From Streptococcus sp. oral taxon 431 (lineage in GTDB: Bacteria; Bacillota; Bacilli; Lactobacillales; Streptococcaceae), in contig NZ_JALDUI010000003.1 of the NCBI RefSeq assembly GCF_023115445.1, positions 1-64,000 of the forward strand: DNA of 64,000 nucleotides. The letters run 5' to 3'. The translations under genes and the position numbers were made by a program. The notes below the pieces were generated by a model. The model made no database searches. It was not told the DNA's origin and was given only the letters and a program-made list of their open reading frames with translations. Below, piece by piece: positions 26,022 through 36,309 of the stretch; positions within the stretch are counted from its first letter, which is position 1; the number at the start of each line of letters is the position of its first letter.

Positions 26022-29000
26022 ATGACAGAACAAGAATCAAGACGTGGTAAAAGTCGTAGAGAACGTGTTGAATTTGCACGTTCTAGAGATATTTTGGATG
26101 TTGCAAATGAGCTTCAGATGGAGCTGGTTCGCTCCGGACGAGACTATCGATGGAAAGAACATGATAGCCTAGTTATTTCACCTGATAAAAATTTATGGAA
26201 ATGGTTCTCTAGAAATACAGGTGGAGATGCGATTTCTTTGGTTGAGACGATAAAGGAAGTAAGTTTTAACCAATCTGTAGATTTTTTAAATGATGGAAAC
26301 TTTAAAGAGTTTCAACTGGTTGAAAGACCTCAAGAAGATTTTAAATACTATCTTGAGAAATACGAGCAGCCGTTTTCAGCTGGAAGAGATTATCTACGGA
26401 ATCAACGTGGGCTATCAGACGAAACGATTGATTATTTTTTGGAACAGGGTGTTTTAGCCCAAGCTAACGCCAAACTTGACTACTTTGCGGAAGGCAATGA
26501 TGGAGTTACAACAAATGCGATTGAGCCAGTTATTGTATTCAAGTCCCTTTCTTCTTCAGGTGAAGTTGTTGGAGCCTCTTTACAAGGAATCCAGGAGAAT
26601 TGGGAGAAGTGGCCAAAACATGGATATGCTAAAGTGATTATGAAAAACTCCGATCCTATGACAGGTATTCATGTTGATATTGGCAGTCCAAAACGATTGA
26701 TTTTCACTGAGAGTCCAATTGATTTAATGTCCTACTATGAATTGCACAAAGATAGTCTTCAGGACGTCAGATTAGTTTCTATGGATGGTTTGAAAGAATC
26801 TACTATAGGCCGTCATCTATCTCAAATTAAGGCTGAAATGTCAGGAAAAGCGCTAATATGGACACCTGAACAATTGGCAGATGGACTTCAAGTAGCTATT
26901 GATCATCACTTTTTTGAAGATGGGAAGAATGCCGATTTGATTACTCTAGCTTTAGATAATGATAAAGCAGGTAGAACATTCATTCAAGAATTAGAAGCAA
27001 AAGGAGCTGTTATCAATTCAGATCTACCAGAACTAAGACCAGGACAAGATAAAACTGACTGGAATGATGTTCTAAAGAATCAACAGGAAGACAAACCTGA
27101 TAACAGTCGTCTTGCCCAGGCGCGTAGAAAATTGGAAAGACTAAGGGGTGAACAAGACGATGCTATTTCAAGAGCGTATTCCCACCAAGCGCTAACAAAT
27201 GGGCAACCCATGAATGATAAGCGAGACGGTGCTAGCTTTATGCGTAAGCAAGAACAAATAGAAGGTCAAGTCTTCTCAAAGATGGATGAGATTAGACAAC
27301 AGGAAGAGCTAGTAGAACGCCTGGAGCATCAACAACGTTTGAAAGAGATGGGATTGAATCGTCAGGGAAGTGGTCTGGAGATGAGTGTTCAAAATATACC
27401 TCGAATCCGTGAAGAGCTAGCGAAAGCTGAACGTGGGGAGTCGTTCTTTACTAAAGCTACTCTCAAACGCTATCGAGAAGAGTTGACTAGACTTGAAGCT
27501 ATATCTGAACAAATGGGTAAAACGAGCATTCAGCCAGCAGCTCAAGCCTTAATTGATGAGGACCTAGTGAATCAGTGGCAAAAACAACCAAATACTTATT
27601 TTGTAAAAGGGTTACGAAGAGTTGCCCTGGAGTTGACTGAAGAAGGAGAGTTTCAATTATCTTCACAAACCAAGTATCATCCGAAAACAGATGAAGAAAG
27701 ACTGAAGGTGGATGAATTGCTTGCCAAACAAGCGCAAGGAAATGCTGGAGTAAAACAGATGATAGAGGAAGAGCGAAGCTCAGTACCTCCAGAGTTATTT
27801 GTAGCCTTTGATTTTACAGAAAATCCAAATCTGTCTCAGAAATTCTCATCAGGAGATGTGATTCCATATAAGGATTTTATAGCTCAATTGTATGAAGAGA
27901 ATAATTTGAGAATGCTTAGTCTGGGATATGATAAAACTTATTTTGCGTTGCAAGATGAGGAGGGGAATCGTCTGACAGATGATTTACGATATGACATTGG
28001 TAGTGAAAAAAATGATCTTTCAACACAATTGGGAGAAGTTCTTCCAAGCTCTTACTTAGAACAGGCACAAAAGGCAGATCATGACTATCAGTCTCAGATT
28101 TCAGCTGAGGAAAATATTCAATTAGAGTTAGTTGAATCAGAAGAAAAAGAAAAGTCCCTTGATAATTATCAAGAGACTAACACTGGGGGCGAACTATTAA
28201 ATCGCAATTCCAGTTCTTTAGGAGTAGAAACTCCAGGGACAGCACCGCAGCCCGTTGAGAAAAATTCTCAACCTGATTTTCCTGCCAATGTTCGTCTTCA
28301 TTTTACCATCGATGAGGATCGAATGTCAAATAAAAAATTCAGAAAAAACATGCGGACGTTAAATCTATATGCAAACGCAATGAGGGACTCGGCTCAATGG
28401 TATTTAAAAGAAATGTCAGGGACAAGTATCCATTATGTTTATAAGAATCCAGAAGAAAAGCAATTCCAAATTCTAAATGTTAAATTTGACAAGAAAAATT
28501 GGATGCACTTAACCGGAGTAACACCTGTATATAATGAGTGGGTAGAACATTTGTCTGAGTCATTCGTTGAAGATGTTGCAGCTGGGAAAGGGCATTTCAA
28601 AGATTTAAAATTTGCGAATGGAATGTCGGATAAACTAAAAGTTTTGAACTTATTACCTGAGGTGATAGAGTCAGACTCCTTTGTGTTTAACGATCTTTCA
28701 TCTGTAAAGAAATTTAATAATCTGGATCTTTCAAAAGCAATTAGACCAGAAGATACTGATTTGCTATTATTATTCAAAGAAAAGGAATTTACTCATGTCC
28801 CTGCATCTTTAATGAGGGTGAAAGGTGATTTAAGTAAACAACTGGAAGATATAGATAAAGGTACAATTCTCGGTGTCTACAGAGAAAGAGATGGTCACAT
28901 TGAGCAACTGTCAATCAATGAGGAATATGTTAAAGATGGTGGCGAGGAAATGTTATCTGTCTTAAAAAATAAGCAGTATGAAGAGATTCCTAAAGAATCT

Positions 29001-31016
29001 GAACCACTAGCTCCAGTAAATACGATGTATAAAACTTCACTTGATTCGGTTACGTTCACTCAAGTCTTAGATACTGTCTATAATTTAGGTGTACCAGGTG
29101 ATATTTCAAAGACTCCAGAAGAATTTCATCAAGCCTGGAATCAGTATCTTGACTATGCAAAACAGTATAATGGTAAATTTGATCAGATTGTTGCAGCTGC
29201 TGGAGAAGATAATCTCCTAGATATAAATACAGACTTCTATAAAGAATGGCAGCAAGATCATATCTATAAGGAAAACTACCATGTACGCCTTCAATGGTCT
29301 GAGGAGCGGCCAGAAGGCCCTATATTGACCTTTAAAGAAACAGAACTGATATCTTATCAAGATTTTGTTAGAGAGCTATACAAGGCCAATCAGGACTTTT
29401 ATCCAATTCATCAAGAAGGAATGAAACAAGTAACAGCGGGCAATACTGAAGGCTATGTCCCTCCTGCCAAAATTAAGTTTGATATTTATGCTCCAGGTGG
29501 TGAAGTGATTAAAGAGGGAATTCGATATGATGTTGGAGATGAGACTAAACCAATTTCACAAATGTTAGGGTTAGGATATCGTCGACTCAACGGTCAATCT
29601 ATACTAGCATCGATGGATGAAGAAATTCTTTCTCAGCTGGAAAATAAAGAGGTGAATAAGGAAATTTCCCAGGAAGCAAATGAATCGTCTCAATTGACGG
29701 AAGAGGGAGAAGGTCAAACTATTGATACAAGAGAAACGATGGCTTTTCAATCTTCTAAGCAAGAAACTAAAAATAATTTGCTTCAGCGTGTAGAGGAGAT
29801 TCTGAAAGAGAAACCTATTTCAGATTTGGAGACTCCTGAAGTAAACTCAAGTAGTATTGATTATGCTACTTTAACGCCTCATGAATTGAGTGAGGTTGCT
29901 TTCCAAAAAGTGAGAGAGTACACAGAAACACCAGAACGGTTAGAAGAGTATCTGAATTTCATGAGTAAGTTTCCAGAACTTTCTCCTAGAAATGTCGCTT
30001 TGATTCAGGAACAGTGGCCAGGAGCAAGTGCAGTCGCAACCTATAATCAATGGCAATCGATGGGGGAAGTTCTTGGAATTACTTCAGATCAGGTATTTGA
30101 AACTAGAAATACCTATACCAATAAAAAAACAGGTCGAACAAGAGAAGTTGTCCATAACAATCTTTCGGTTAAGACTGGAGAAAAATCACATATTACCTTG
30201 TTTAGACCTATGATGGTTGAAATGATTCCTGTATTGGATGAAAATGGGAACCAGGTAAAAAATGGAAAAGGCAATCCAAAATATAAAAGACTTTCTGAAG
30301 CGACACCTGAAGAAAAGGCGTTAAAGAAAGAAGGAAAATTGAAATCTCGCTTCTTCCAGGAAAGAGATTCAAACACAGGCTTAGCTAAATTCGCTACGTA
30401 TAAAGTATTTGAGTTGTCTCAAACAACCTTGAAACCTGAATTTTATCCCAAAGCGATGCCAAATCGTCACTATGACTTTAATATGGATCATATTCGTACA
30501 AAAGAGGTACTTGAAGGGCTTTCAGACTATGCTAAGGGTATTGGGGTAACAATCTATCAAGACGATGCAAAAGAGTTGAGAAGTGCGAAAGGAGCTTTTT
30601 ATCCAGATGAACAAAAGATACTTTTGAATCCAGATAATACTCCTGGGGAAGTCGTTGCAACCACTATTCACGAGTTAGCGCATGCTAGTCTACATAATCC
30701 TAAATTTGCTAACTCGTATAAGGAGGATGTCTCAAAAGATCGTAGAGAGCTTGAAGCTGAGATGACAAGTTATCTCGTTTCTAAGCATTTTGGCTTAGAT
30801 ACCTCTGAGAAAGCCATTCGCTATATGGCAATTTGGACTGATAATTTGACATCTCTTGATGATCAACAACTAGCGCAATCTATGAAACGGATTCATGGAA
30901 CAGTATCTAAGATTATAAAAAGTGTTGAACAACATACAAAACCTTACCAGTTAAACAGACAGGTGGTACAGAACCAAAATTTTATCCAAAGCCCAAAGAA
31001 GGGGCTTAAAGTCTAG
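26022..31016 (+). CDS. Large polyvalent protein: primase/Toprim-like, repeated YodL-like, ArdC-like and metallopeptidase domains
   Basis: A 1664-residue LtrC-type protein. Residues about 20-110 resemble the primase zinc-binding domain but without its cysteines (KNLWKWFSRNTGGDAISLVE). Residues about 225-320 are Toprim-like (FTESPIDLMSYYE and LALDNDKAGR). A charged coiled coil follows (about 365-500). Two related YodL-like modules lie at about 590-690 and 1085-1205 (compare PYKDFIAQLYE with SYQDFVRELYK, and LRYDIGSE with IRYDVGDE). The C-terminus has an ArdC-like segment (NVALIQEQWPGAS, about 1325) and a zinc-peptidase motif HELAH (1550-1554). Polyvalent proteins are thought to be carried into recipients to protect or prime the entering strand. 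Confidence 0.75.
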   Translation: MTEQESRRGKSRRERVEFARSRDILDVANELQMELVRSGRDYRWKEHDSLVISPDKNLWKWFSRNTGGDAISLVETIKEVSFNQSVDFLNDGNFKEFQLVERPQEDFKYYLEKYEQPFSAGRDYLRNQRGLSDETIDYFLEQGVLAQANAKLDYFAEGNDGVTTNAIEPVIVFKSLSSSGEVVGASLQGIQENWEKWPKHGYAKVIMKNSDPMTGIHVDIGSPKRLIFTESPIDLMSYYELHKDSLQDVRLVSMDGLKESTIGRHLSQIKAEMSGKALIWTPEQLADGLQVAIDHHFFEDGKNADLITLALDNDKAGRTFIQELEAKGAVINSDLPELRPGQDKTDWNDVLKNQQEDKPDNSRLAQARRKLERLRGEQDDAISRAYSHQALTNGQPMNDKRDGASFMRKQEQIEGQVFSKMDEIRQQEELVERLEHQQRLKEMGLNRQGSGLEMSVQNIPRIREELAKAERGESFFTKATLKRYREELTRLEAISEQMGKTSIQPAAQALIDEDLVNQWQKQPNTYFVKGLRRVALELTEEGEFQLSSQTKYHPKTDEERLKVDELLAKQAQGNAGVKQMIEEERSSVPPELFVAFDFTENPNLSQKFSSGDVIPYKDFIAQLYEENNLRMLSLGYDKTYFALQDEEGNRLTDDLRYDIGSEKNDLSTQLGEVLPSSYLEQAQKADHDYQSQISAEENIQLELVESEEKEKSLDNYQETNTGGELLNRNSSSLGVETPGTAPQPVEKNSQPDFPANVRLHFTIDEDRMSNKKFRKNMRTLNLYANAMRDSAQWYLKEMSGTSIHYVYKNPEEKQFQILNVKFDKKNWMHLTGVTPVYNEWVEHLSESFVEDVAAGKGHFKDLKFANGMSDKLKVLNLLPEVIESDSFVFNDLSSVKKFNNLDLSKAIRPEDTDLLLLFKEKEFTHVPASLMRVKGDLSKQLEDIDKGTILGVYRERDGHIEQLSINEEYVKDGGEEMLSVLKNKQYEEIPKESEPLAPVNTMYKTSLDSVTFTQVLDTVYNLGVPGDISKTPEEFHQAWNQYLDYAKQYNGKFDQIVAAAGEDNLLDINTDFYKEWQQDHIYKENYHVRLQWSEERPEGPILTFKETELISYQDFVRELYKANQDFYPIHQEGMKQVTAGNTEGYVPPAKIKFDIYAPGGEVIKEGIRYDVGDETKPISQMLGLGYRRLNGQSILASMDEEILSQLENKEVNKEISQEANESSQLTEEGEGQTIDTRETMAFQSSKQETKNNLLQRVEEILKEKPISDLETPEVNSSSIDYATLTPHELSEVAFQKVREYTETPERLEEYLNFMSKFPELSPRNVALIQEQWPGASAVATYNQWQSMGEVLGITSDQVFETRNTYTNKKTGRTREVVHNNLSVKTGEKSHITLFRPMMVEMIPVLDENGNQVKNGKGNPKYKRLSEATPEEKALKKEGKLKSRFFQERDSNTGLAKFATYKVFELSQTTLKPEFYPKAMPNRHYDFNMDHIRTKEVLEGLSDYAKGIGVTIYQDDAKELRSAKGAFYPDEQKILLNPDNTPGEVVATTIHELAHASLHNPKFANSYKEDVSKDRRELEAEMTSYLVSKHFGLDTSEKAIRYMAIWTDNLTSLDDQQLAQSMKRIHGTVSKIIKSVEQHTKPYQLNRQVVQNQNFIQSPKKGLKV

Positions 31017-31070
31017 AAAGAGTGCTCTTTTTGAGCCTCTTTTTTGTGTAAAAAGTTATATAACTTTTTG
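31015..31070 (+). terminator. Terminator followed by a GTTATATAAC palindrome
   Basis: AAAGAGTGCTC pairs with GAGCCTCTTT (one bulge) ahead of a T-run (31017-31046). Next is AAAAGTTATATAACTTTT (31051-31068), copy 1 of the dispersed palindrome, core 31055-31064. Confidence 0.7.
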
Positions 31071-31109
31071 TGTTATTCTTTGATATGAACTCGTTCTACT
31101 CTTCGTCAA

Positions 31110-31148
31110 TGTCCCTTTACAAAATATTTTTTAATTATAGCTTACAAT
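31110..31148 (+). promoter_or_regulatory. Regulon promoter 3: TGTCCCTTTA box with -10 TACAAT
   Basis: TGTCCC at 31110-31115 and TACAAT at 31143-31148, 27 bases between. Serves topoisomerase III and the Clp-type ATPase. Confidence 0.82.
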
Positions 31149-31177
31149 GACAGAAAATGAAGTAGAAGGAGAATGAT

Positions 31178-32923
31178 ATGGTTATAGTTATTCTGGCTGA
31201 AAAAGAGAAACAGGCAGAAGCTTATGCTACAGCTTTGGGACAATTTAGTAAAAAGAAAGGTGTCTATGTCATTAGGCAGTCACTCTATTTTCCAGCTGAA
31301 GTACATGTGGTGGCTGCTGAAGGGCACCTATTTGAATACAGTGAACCAGACAACTGGTCACTTGATAAATTACCCCTAACAAATGTTTCATTTAAGCAAC
31401 ATCTGAAAGAGGACAAGGATTCGAGAGAAAAATTTAAGAGAATCTATGATGAAGTGGTAGCAGCGGATCAAGTGATTATTGGGACGGATGCTGATAGAGA
31501 AGGAGAGCGTATTGCGTACTCTATTTTATCGCATATACCAGGAGGGAAGGAGAAAATTTGGAAACGTCTTTGGGGAAGCTCCATGACAAAGAAAGCTCTT
31601 CAAAAAGCTTTTCAGGAATTGAAGGAACCTTCAGAGACCTATGATTACTATTTGGAAGCTGAAGCACGTGCACAAAGTGATTGGTTGGTAGGAATGAACT
31701 TATCACCTCTTGCAACACTTGATCTTCAAGCAAGAGGACAACTCCCTCGAACAAAAGGTAGCAGTCTATCGGTTGGCCGAGTGCAAACACCAGCGGTCAG
31801 ACTAGTTTGTGAGAATGATTTAGAGATTCGCAACTTTACTCCAGAAAAATATTGGAAGCTTCAGTTGGAGGATAAGAAAAATGGGGTATTCTTTACTACC
31901 AAAGATAAAACTAAAGATAGTGAGGCTATTTTAGCCTCTTCAAGGGAGTTATCAACCACCTCTGTTATTTCTTCAGTTGAGGTAGAAAATCAACAGAAAT
32001 CCGCTCCACAACTATTTACCTTGTCTGCATTACAAAGTTTTGCAGCAAGTGCCTGGAAATTTGACTCAGATAAAACAGAGAGTATTGTTGAGGGACTATA
32101 TTTGGAAGGTTTTCTCTCCTATCCACGACCAACCTCAGAATATATCAGTCGTTTTGAATTTGATGATTTAAAAGAAAACCTATCTGCCTATCAAAAGGCT
32201 ATTAATTGTCATTTTCAGCCAGCGTTTTTGGAGCCTAGGGAAGATTATGTCAATGATGAAAAAGTATCTGGTACGAGCCATTCAGCCTTGATTCCGACTG
32301 AAAGAATTCCAAACCTTTCAAATTTAAAAACTGATCAACGACTGATTTATGAAGCAGTTGTGAAGCAGGCAATCTTGATGTTTGCGGATGATTGTTATTA
32401 TTCAACCAAAACTATTGAAGTAGAAAATAATGGTCTTGTTTTTAAAACAAAGGGTAGAACGCTTCATAAATTAGGATGGGCTGAATGGAGTTCACGAAAG
32501 GTACGAGGTCCTGTTGAAGTTCCTGATTATCAAGTAGGAGATAGAATTGAGACACAAGTCCAGATTGTAAAGGGGGAAACAAAACCACCTAAACGATTAA
32601 CTGAGAGCCAATTGATTGGCCAAATATTTCCTAAATATGGCTTGGGAACACAGGCTACTAGAGGAGAAATCATTAAAAAAATTCAGAGCAAGGGCTATGT
32701 TGTCAAAGATAAAAAAACAGGTCAACTAACGCCTACCAATAAAGCCTATGTACTTATCAATTATCTATACGACAATGAGTTCTCTGATCCAGAGACAACA
32801 GGAGGCTGGGAAATGTTCCTATCTCAAATAGGAGAAGGGACAATCAATCCACGAGAATTTGTGGATGCAATAAAAGACAAGCTCACTCTTCAAATCAAGG
32901 AGGTCAAAGAAAGAGGTGATTAA
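31178..32923 (+). CDS. topB: DNA topoisomerase III (type IA)
   Basis: A 581-residue type IA topoisomerase. Toprim domain at the N-terminus (LAEKEKQAEAYA, GTDADREGERI). The catalytic tyrosine is in FLSYPRPTSEY (Tyr315); the usual PRTDS reads PRPTS. Further signatures PTERIPN and FPKYGLGTQATR. It lacks C-terminal zinc fingers, as do most element-borne TopB proteins. Expected to relax or decatenate element DNA during conjugative replication. GTG of the next gene follows two bases after its stop. Confidence 0.93.
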   Translation: MVIVILAEKEKQAEAYATALGQFSKKKGVYVIRQSLYFPAEVHVVAAEGHLFEYSEPDNWSLDKLPLTNVSFKQHLKEDKDSREKFKRIYDEVVAADQVIIGTDADREGERIAYSILSHIPGGKEKIWKRLWGSSMTKKALQKAFQELKEPSETYDYYLEAEARAQSDWLVGMNLSPLATLDLQARGQLPRTKGSSLSVGRVQTPAVRLVCENDLEIRNFTPEKYWKLQLEDKKNGVFFTTKDKTKDSEAILASSRELSTTSVISSVEVENQQKSAPQLFTLSALQSFAASAWKFDSDKTESIVEGLYLEGFLSYPRPTSEYISRFEFDDLKENLSAYQKAINCHFQPAFLEPREDYVNDEKVSGTSHSALIPTERIPNLSNLKTDQRLIYEAVVKQAILMFADDCYYSTKTIEVENNGLVFKTKGRTLHKLGWAEWSSRKVRGPVEVPDYQVGDRIETQVQIVKGETKPPKRLTESQLIGQIFPKYGLGTQATRGEIIKKIQSKGYVVKDKKTGQLTPTNKAYVLINYLYDNEFSDPETTGGWEMFLSQIGEGTINPREFVDAIKDKLTLQIKEVKERGD

Positions 32924-32925
32924 GT

Positions 32926-34776
32926 GTGACTACTGAAGAAAAGAAAAAAACACCCTATTTAGATCGTTATACAGATAATCTGACAGAAAAAGTTTCCAAA
33001 AAAGCAGAAGATTATCAGGTATACGGACGTGATAAAGAAGTAGGAGCTGTTCAAACCTCCCTTCTCAGACGAACCAAAAACAATCCAATTTTGGTAGGAG
33101 AAGCTGGGGTTGGTAAAACAGCTATTGTTGAAGGATTTGCTTTAGCCATTTTACGAAACCAGGTATCTCCAAAATTAAAAAACTTGACCGTACGCTCTCT
33201 GGAATTATCTAGTTTAATGTCAGATGAGGATGGAGGATTTATTGTTAAGTTTAAGAAAATTATTGAGGAGATGGTAAAAACCAAAGGAGAAAATCTTCTC
33301 TTTATTGATGAAATTCATACGATTGTTGGAGCTGGTGGTTCAGATAAAGGCGCTCTGGATGCTGGAAATATTATTAAGCCAGTTTTGTCACGTGGTGAGA
33401 TTCAATTGATTGGCGCAACTACTTTAGATGAATTTCATGAATATATCGAAATGGATCGAGCGCTGGAGCGAAGGATGCAGCCGATTATGGTTTCTGAACC
33501 AACAACTACTCAAGCGATTGAAATTCTTGAACAAGCTAAAACTATTTACGAAAACTTTCACCAGGTGTCTATTAGTTCTGATGCTGTAAAACAAGCTGTA
33601 CTGCTATCTGTCCGCTACATACCTGATCAATTTTTACCTGATAAAGCTTTTGACTTAATAGATGAAGCAGCGACTATTTGTTCTACAAATGGATTGTTTC
33701 ATGTCGGGAAGCAAGAAATTGCAGAGGTGCTGAAAAATAAAACAGGCATTCCTGTTACGACGATTTTGAAAGGTGACAAGGAAATATTAGACGGTTTAAA
33801 AGAAAAGCTGTCACGACGTGTTAAAGGCCAAGATGAGGCTGTAGATGCTGTTGTGGATGCTATAACTGTTGCACAAGCTGGTTTACAGGATCAAAGAAAG
33901 CCCCTATCCTCCTTTATGTTTCTAGGAACTTCTGGGGTTGGAAAAACGGAGCTTGCATTGGCACTAGCAGAGGGAATGTTTGATGATGAAGAGGCAATCA
34001 TTCGCTTTGATATGTCTGAGTATAAACAAAAGGGAGATATAACAAAGCTGATTGGTGATCGTCAAACTAGAACAAAAGGACAATTGACTGAGAAGGTTAA
34101 ACAAAAACCTTATAGCGTTATTCTGATCGATGAGGTGGAGAAAGCACATTCCGAAGTTGTAGATTTATTTTTGCAAGTGCTTGATGCAGGGCGCTTGACT
34201 GATTCAACTGGAAGGCAAGTGAGCTTTAAGAATACGATCGTCATTATTACTACGAATATTGGTGCTGAAAAAATTATCAAGCAGTATGAATTGAAAGGGA
34301 ATTTTAAAAAATTAACAGATAGGGATAAAGTTCAGTTTGAAAAGAGCATGACGTTGGAGTTAGAAACTAGATTCAGACCAGAATTTCTCAATCGAATTGA
34401 ATATAAAGTGATTTTCAACATGTTAGACGAGAAAGTGAATAAAGAAATTATTGTCAAACAACTATCAGAAATTAAAGAAAGAATGAAGAATCAAAAGTTG
34501 ACTCTCTCTTATGAAGAAAGTTTGGTTACTTATTTATTGGATGTAGGAACCAATATAAAGGATGGTGCACGACCTCTGGAAAGAGTGATTAAGCATAAGG
34601 TGCTTCCTTTAATTTCTAAAGAGTTTCTGAACTTATCAGATCACAACCAAGAGTATCATTTTCATCTTTGGGTAGAAGGTGATGCGCCTGATGAGCATCA
34701 CCGTGAAGATAAAAGAGAAATATTGTTCGACGTCGAAGCTGAAAAGAAGTCATTTGGTGAAGCATTATTTTCTTAA
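32926..34776 (+). CDS. Clp/Hsp100-type AAA+ ATPase
   Basis: A 616-residue ClpC/ClpB-like protein with two AAA+ modules: Walker A GEAGVGKT (Lys64) and GTSGVGKT (Lys340), Walker B LLFIDEIH and [11 protein letters not shown], and a D2-small domain ending [12 protein letters not shown]. It has no N-terminal Clp domain and little or no middle domain, and I see no IGF/VGF tripeptide, the loop by which ClpA/ClpC dock on ClpP. So it probably unfolds or disassembles proteins without a protease, perhaps the relaxosome. GTG start with AAGAGGTG at good spacing. Confidence 0.85.
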   Translation: MTTEEKKKTPYLDRYTDNLTEKVSKKAEDYQVYGRDKEVGAVQTSLLRRTKNNPILVGEAGVGKTAIVEGFALAILRNQVSPKLKNLTVRSLELSSLMSDEDGGFIVKFKKIIEEMVKTKGENLLFIDEIHTIVGAGGSDKGALDAGNIIKPVLSRGEIQLIGATTLDEFHEYIEMDRALERRMQPIMVSEPTTTQAIEILEQAKTIYENFHQVSISSDAVKQAVLLSVRYIPDQFLPDKAFDLIDEAATICSTNGLFHVGKQEIAEVLKNKTGIPVTTILKGDKEILDGLKEKLSRRVKGQDEAVDAVVDAITVAQAGLQDQRKPLSSFMFLGTSGVGKTELALALAEGMFDDEEAIIRFDMSEYKQKGDITKLIGDRQTRTKGQLTEKVKQKPYSVILIDEVEKAHSEVVDLFLQVLDAGRLTDSTGRQVSFKNTIVIITTNIGAEKIIKQYELKGNFKKLTDRDKVQFEKSMTLELETRFRPEFLNRIEYKVIFNMLDEKVNKEIIVKQLSEIKERMKNQKLTLSYEESLVTYLLDVGTNIKDGARPLERVIKHKVLPLISKEFLNLSDHNQEYHFHLWVEGDAPDEHHREDKREILFDVEAEKKSFGEALFS

Positions 34777-34797
34777 AACTACCAATAAAAAAATGAT

Positions 34798-34836
34798 TGT
34801 CCCTTTAAAAAATTTTTTTCAATTATCTATTACACT
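34798..34836 (+). promoter_or_regulatory. Regulon promoter 4: TGTCCCTTTA box with -10 TACACT
   Basis: TGTCCC at 34798-34803 and TACACT at 34831-34836, 27 bases between; ATTAT at 34822-34826. Serves the pilin-like, VirB8-like and surface protein genes. Confidence 0.8.
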
Positions 34837-34867
34837 AATATTGTCAAAATAACAAAGGAGGATTTCT

Positions 34868-35206
34868 ATGAAAAATTATTTGACAAGACAACTTCAGCAA
34901 GTAAAAACAAAATCACAGATGTTTTTATTGAGCCTTTCCCTATTCCTAACAGGATCTACAGTCTATGCGGACGATCCATTTGTTAAGTCGGATAACTTGG
35001 CGAAACAAGGAATTACAAAAGTTCAGCTAGTCAGTGTTGCGCTATTTGGTCTAGCTGCCGTTGTCACTTCGCTCATTTATGCGTTTGGTGGACGAGAGTT
35101 AAAAGCCTCAATGAAAAAACATTGGATTTCAATTGCAATTGCAATTATTGGTGTTTCAGCGGGACCAAGTATCATTGAATGGATTTTTGATTTCGTGAAA
35201 AGTTAA
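34868..35206 (+). CDS. VirB2/TrbC-like pilin or channel protein
   Basis: A 112-residue protein with a signal sequence that ends ...STVYADDP (cleavage likely after YAD or YA near residue 35), then two membrane helices (about 55-75 and 83-105) joined by a short GGRELKA loop. Length, signal and hairpin topology match VirB2-class proteins of Gram-positive type IV systems. First gene of the fourth regulon operon. Confidence 0.7.
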   Translation: MKNYLTRQLQQVKTKSQMFLLSLSLFLTGSTVYADDPFVKSDNLAKQGITKVQLVSVALFGLAAVVTSLIYAFGGRELKASMKKHWISIAIAIIGVSAGPSIIEWIFDFVKS

Positions 35207-35219
35207 GGGATGGTGAATT

Positions 35220-36293
35220 ATGGCTTTTGCGCTCTTTAATAAAGGCCGCTGTATGATTACAGATGACTTATTTCTAGAAATCATCTGGGAAGATGCAAGA
35301 GGACCAGAGGATGATAGTGAGTTACTTGCTATCATTGAGGCATTGGATCATCTTTATGATTTTTCTCAGCCGATTTCAAAAAGTTTGCCCTACCTAACAT
35401 TTCACCAGGCCGAGTTGTTATTTAGAGAGTTGAAACAGATGTATGGTCAGTTTCAGCTGAAAAAAGTAGCAATTGCCCATCTGGAAGGGAAAAACGTGGT
35501 GACAGAAGGGGAGGTTTATGCTAGTCCATTCCGCATTACAGAAGACTATGAAAACCTCTTGCTTCCTCTCATTCAAGCGATACTTACTCGCTCTGAATTT
35601 GCGAATTACAGCTATCAAGAAAAACGGGAGTATTTTGAGAACCAGATTTATCCTGTATATAAACAAAGTTTGGGATTATCCGATTCTTCTCTTCCACTTT
35701 TCCCAGCTGAAGGTGAGACAGAAGCTGTTTCACAATCCAATCGCCTACCACCTGTTCCAAAAGCAAGGGATCAAACAGATGTTGCGTATCCTGTATCTCA
35801 AAAGCGGTCAACTTCTCTGAAGAAATTTTATCTATTCATAGGTGCATTGGGAGTGTTGTTAGCAATAAATATCATTTGCGTATTTTTTGCTTTCGCTCAA
35901 CTATCAAACCAGTCAGAAAAAGTAAATTTCTTATATCAGGAACAAAAAAATACTCAACTAATCATTTCAACGAAAAATGAAGTTGATGTATTTAGTCGCT
36001 ATTTCTTACCTTCTTATTACTCAGGTAAAAAAGAAAATCTAGTGGATTTTCTTTCTGAAGGTGATGCAAAATTTACCCAACCAAAAGAAGGGATTTTACA
36101 GTCCGTTATTTTAGAGAAATTGAATTATGATTCAGAAACTCAAAGATATACGGTTTCCTATATCCTGTCTGTCAAAAGAGGGGATAAATCATCTAGCGTT
36201 AGATTAACTTTTGATGTAAAAGCTTCTGATTCTTCAAAATATGGATTTGTTGTAGAAACAGAACCAAAGGAATCAAATTATCTTAAAAATTAG
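35220..36293 (+). CDS. VirB8/TcpC-like transfer protein
   Basis: A 357-residue protein: cytoplasmic N-terminal region (about 1-200), one membrane helix (about 203-225), a short coil and a C-terminal extracytoplasmic domain (about 250-350) ending in beta strands (YTVSYILSVKRGD and RLTFDVKA). An NTF2-like domain behind a single helix is the plan of VirB8 and TcpC, core scaffold proteins of the channel. The large cytoplasmic part is unusual. MITDDLF, 11 codons in, is an alternative start. Confidence 0.65.
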   Translation: MAFALFNKGRCMITDDLFLEIIWEDARGPEDDSELLAIIEALDHLYDFSQPISKSLPYLTFHQAELLFRELKQMYGQFQLKKVAIAHLEGKNVVTEGEVYASPFRITEDYENLLLPLIQAILTRSEFANYSYQEKREYFENQIYPVYKQSLGLSDSSLPLFPAEGETEAVSQSNRLPPVPKARDQTDVAYPVSQKRSTSLKKFYLFIGALGVLLAINIICVFFAFAQLSNQSEKVNFLYQEQKNTQLIISTKNEVDVFSRYFLPSYYSGKKENLVDFLSEGDAKFTQPKEGILQSVILEKLNYDSETQRYTVSYILSVKRGDKSSSVRLTFDVKASDSSKYGFVVETEPKESNYLKN

Positions 36294-36309
36294 AAAAGGA
36301 AAAAGCAAA

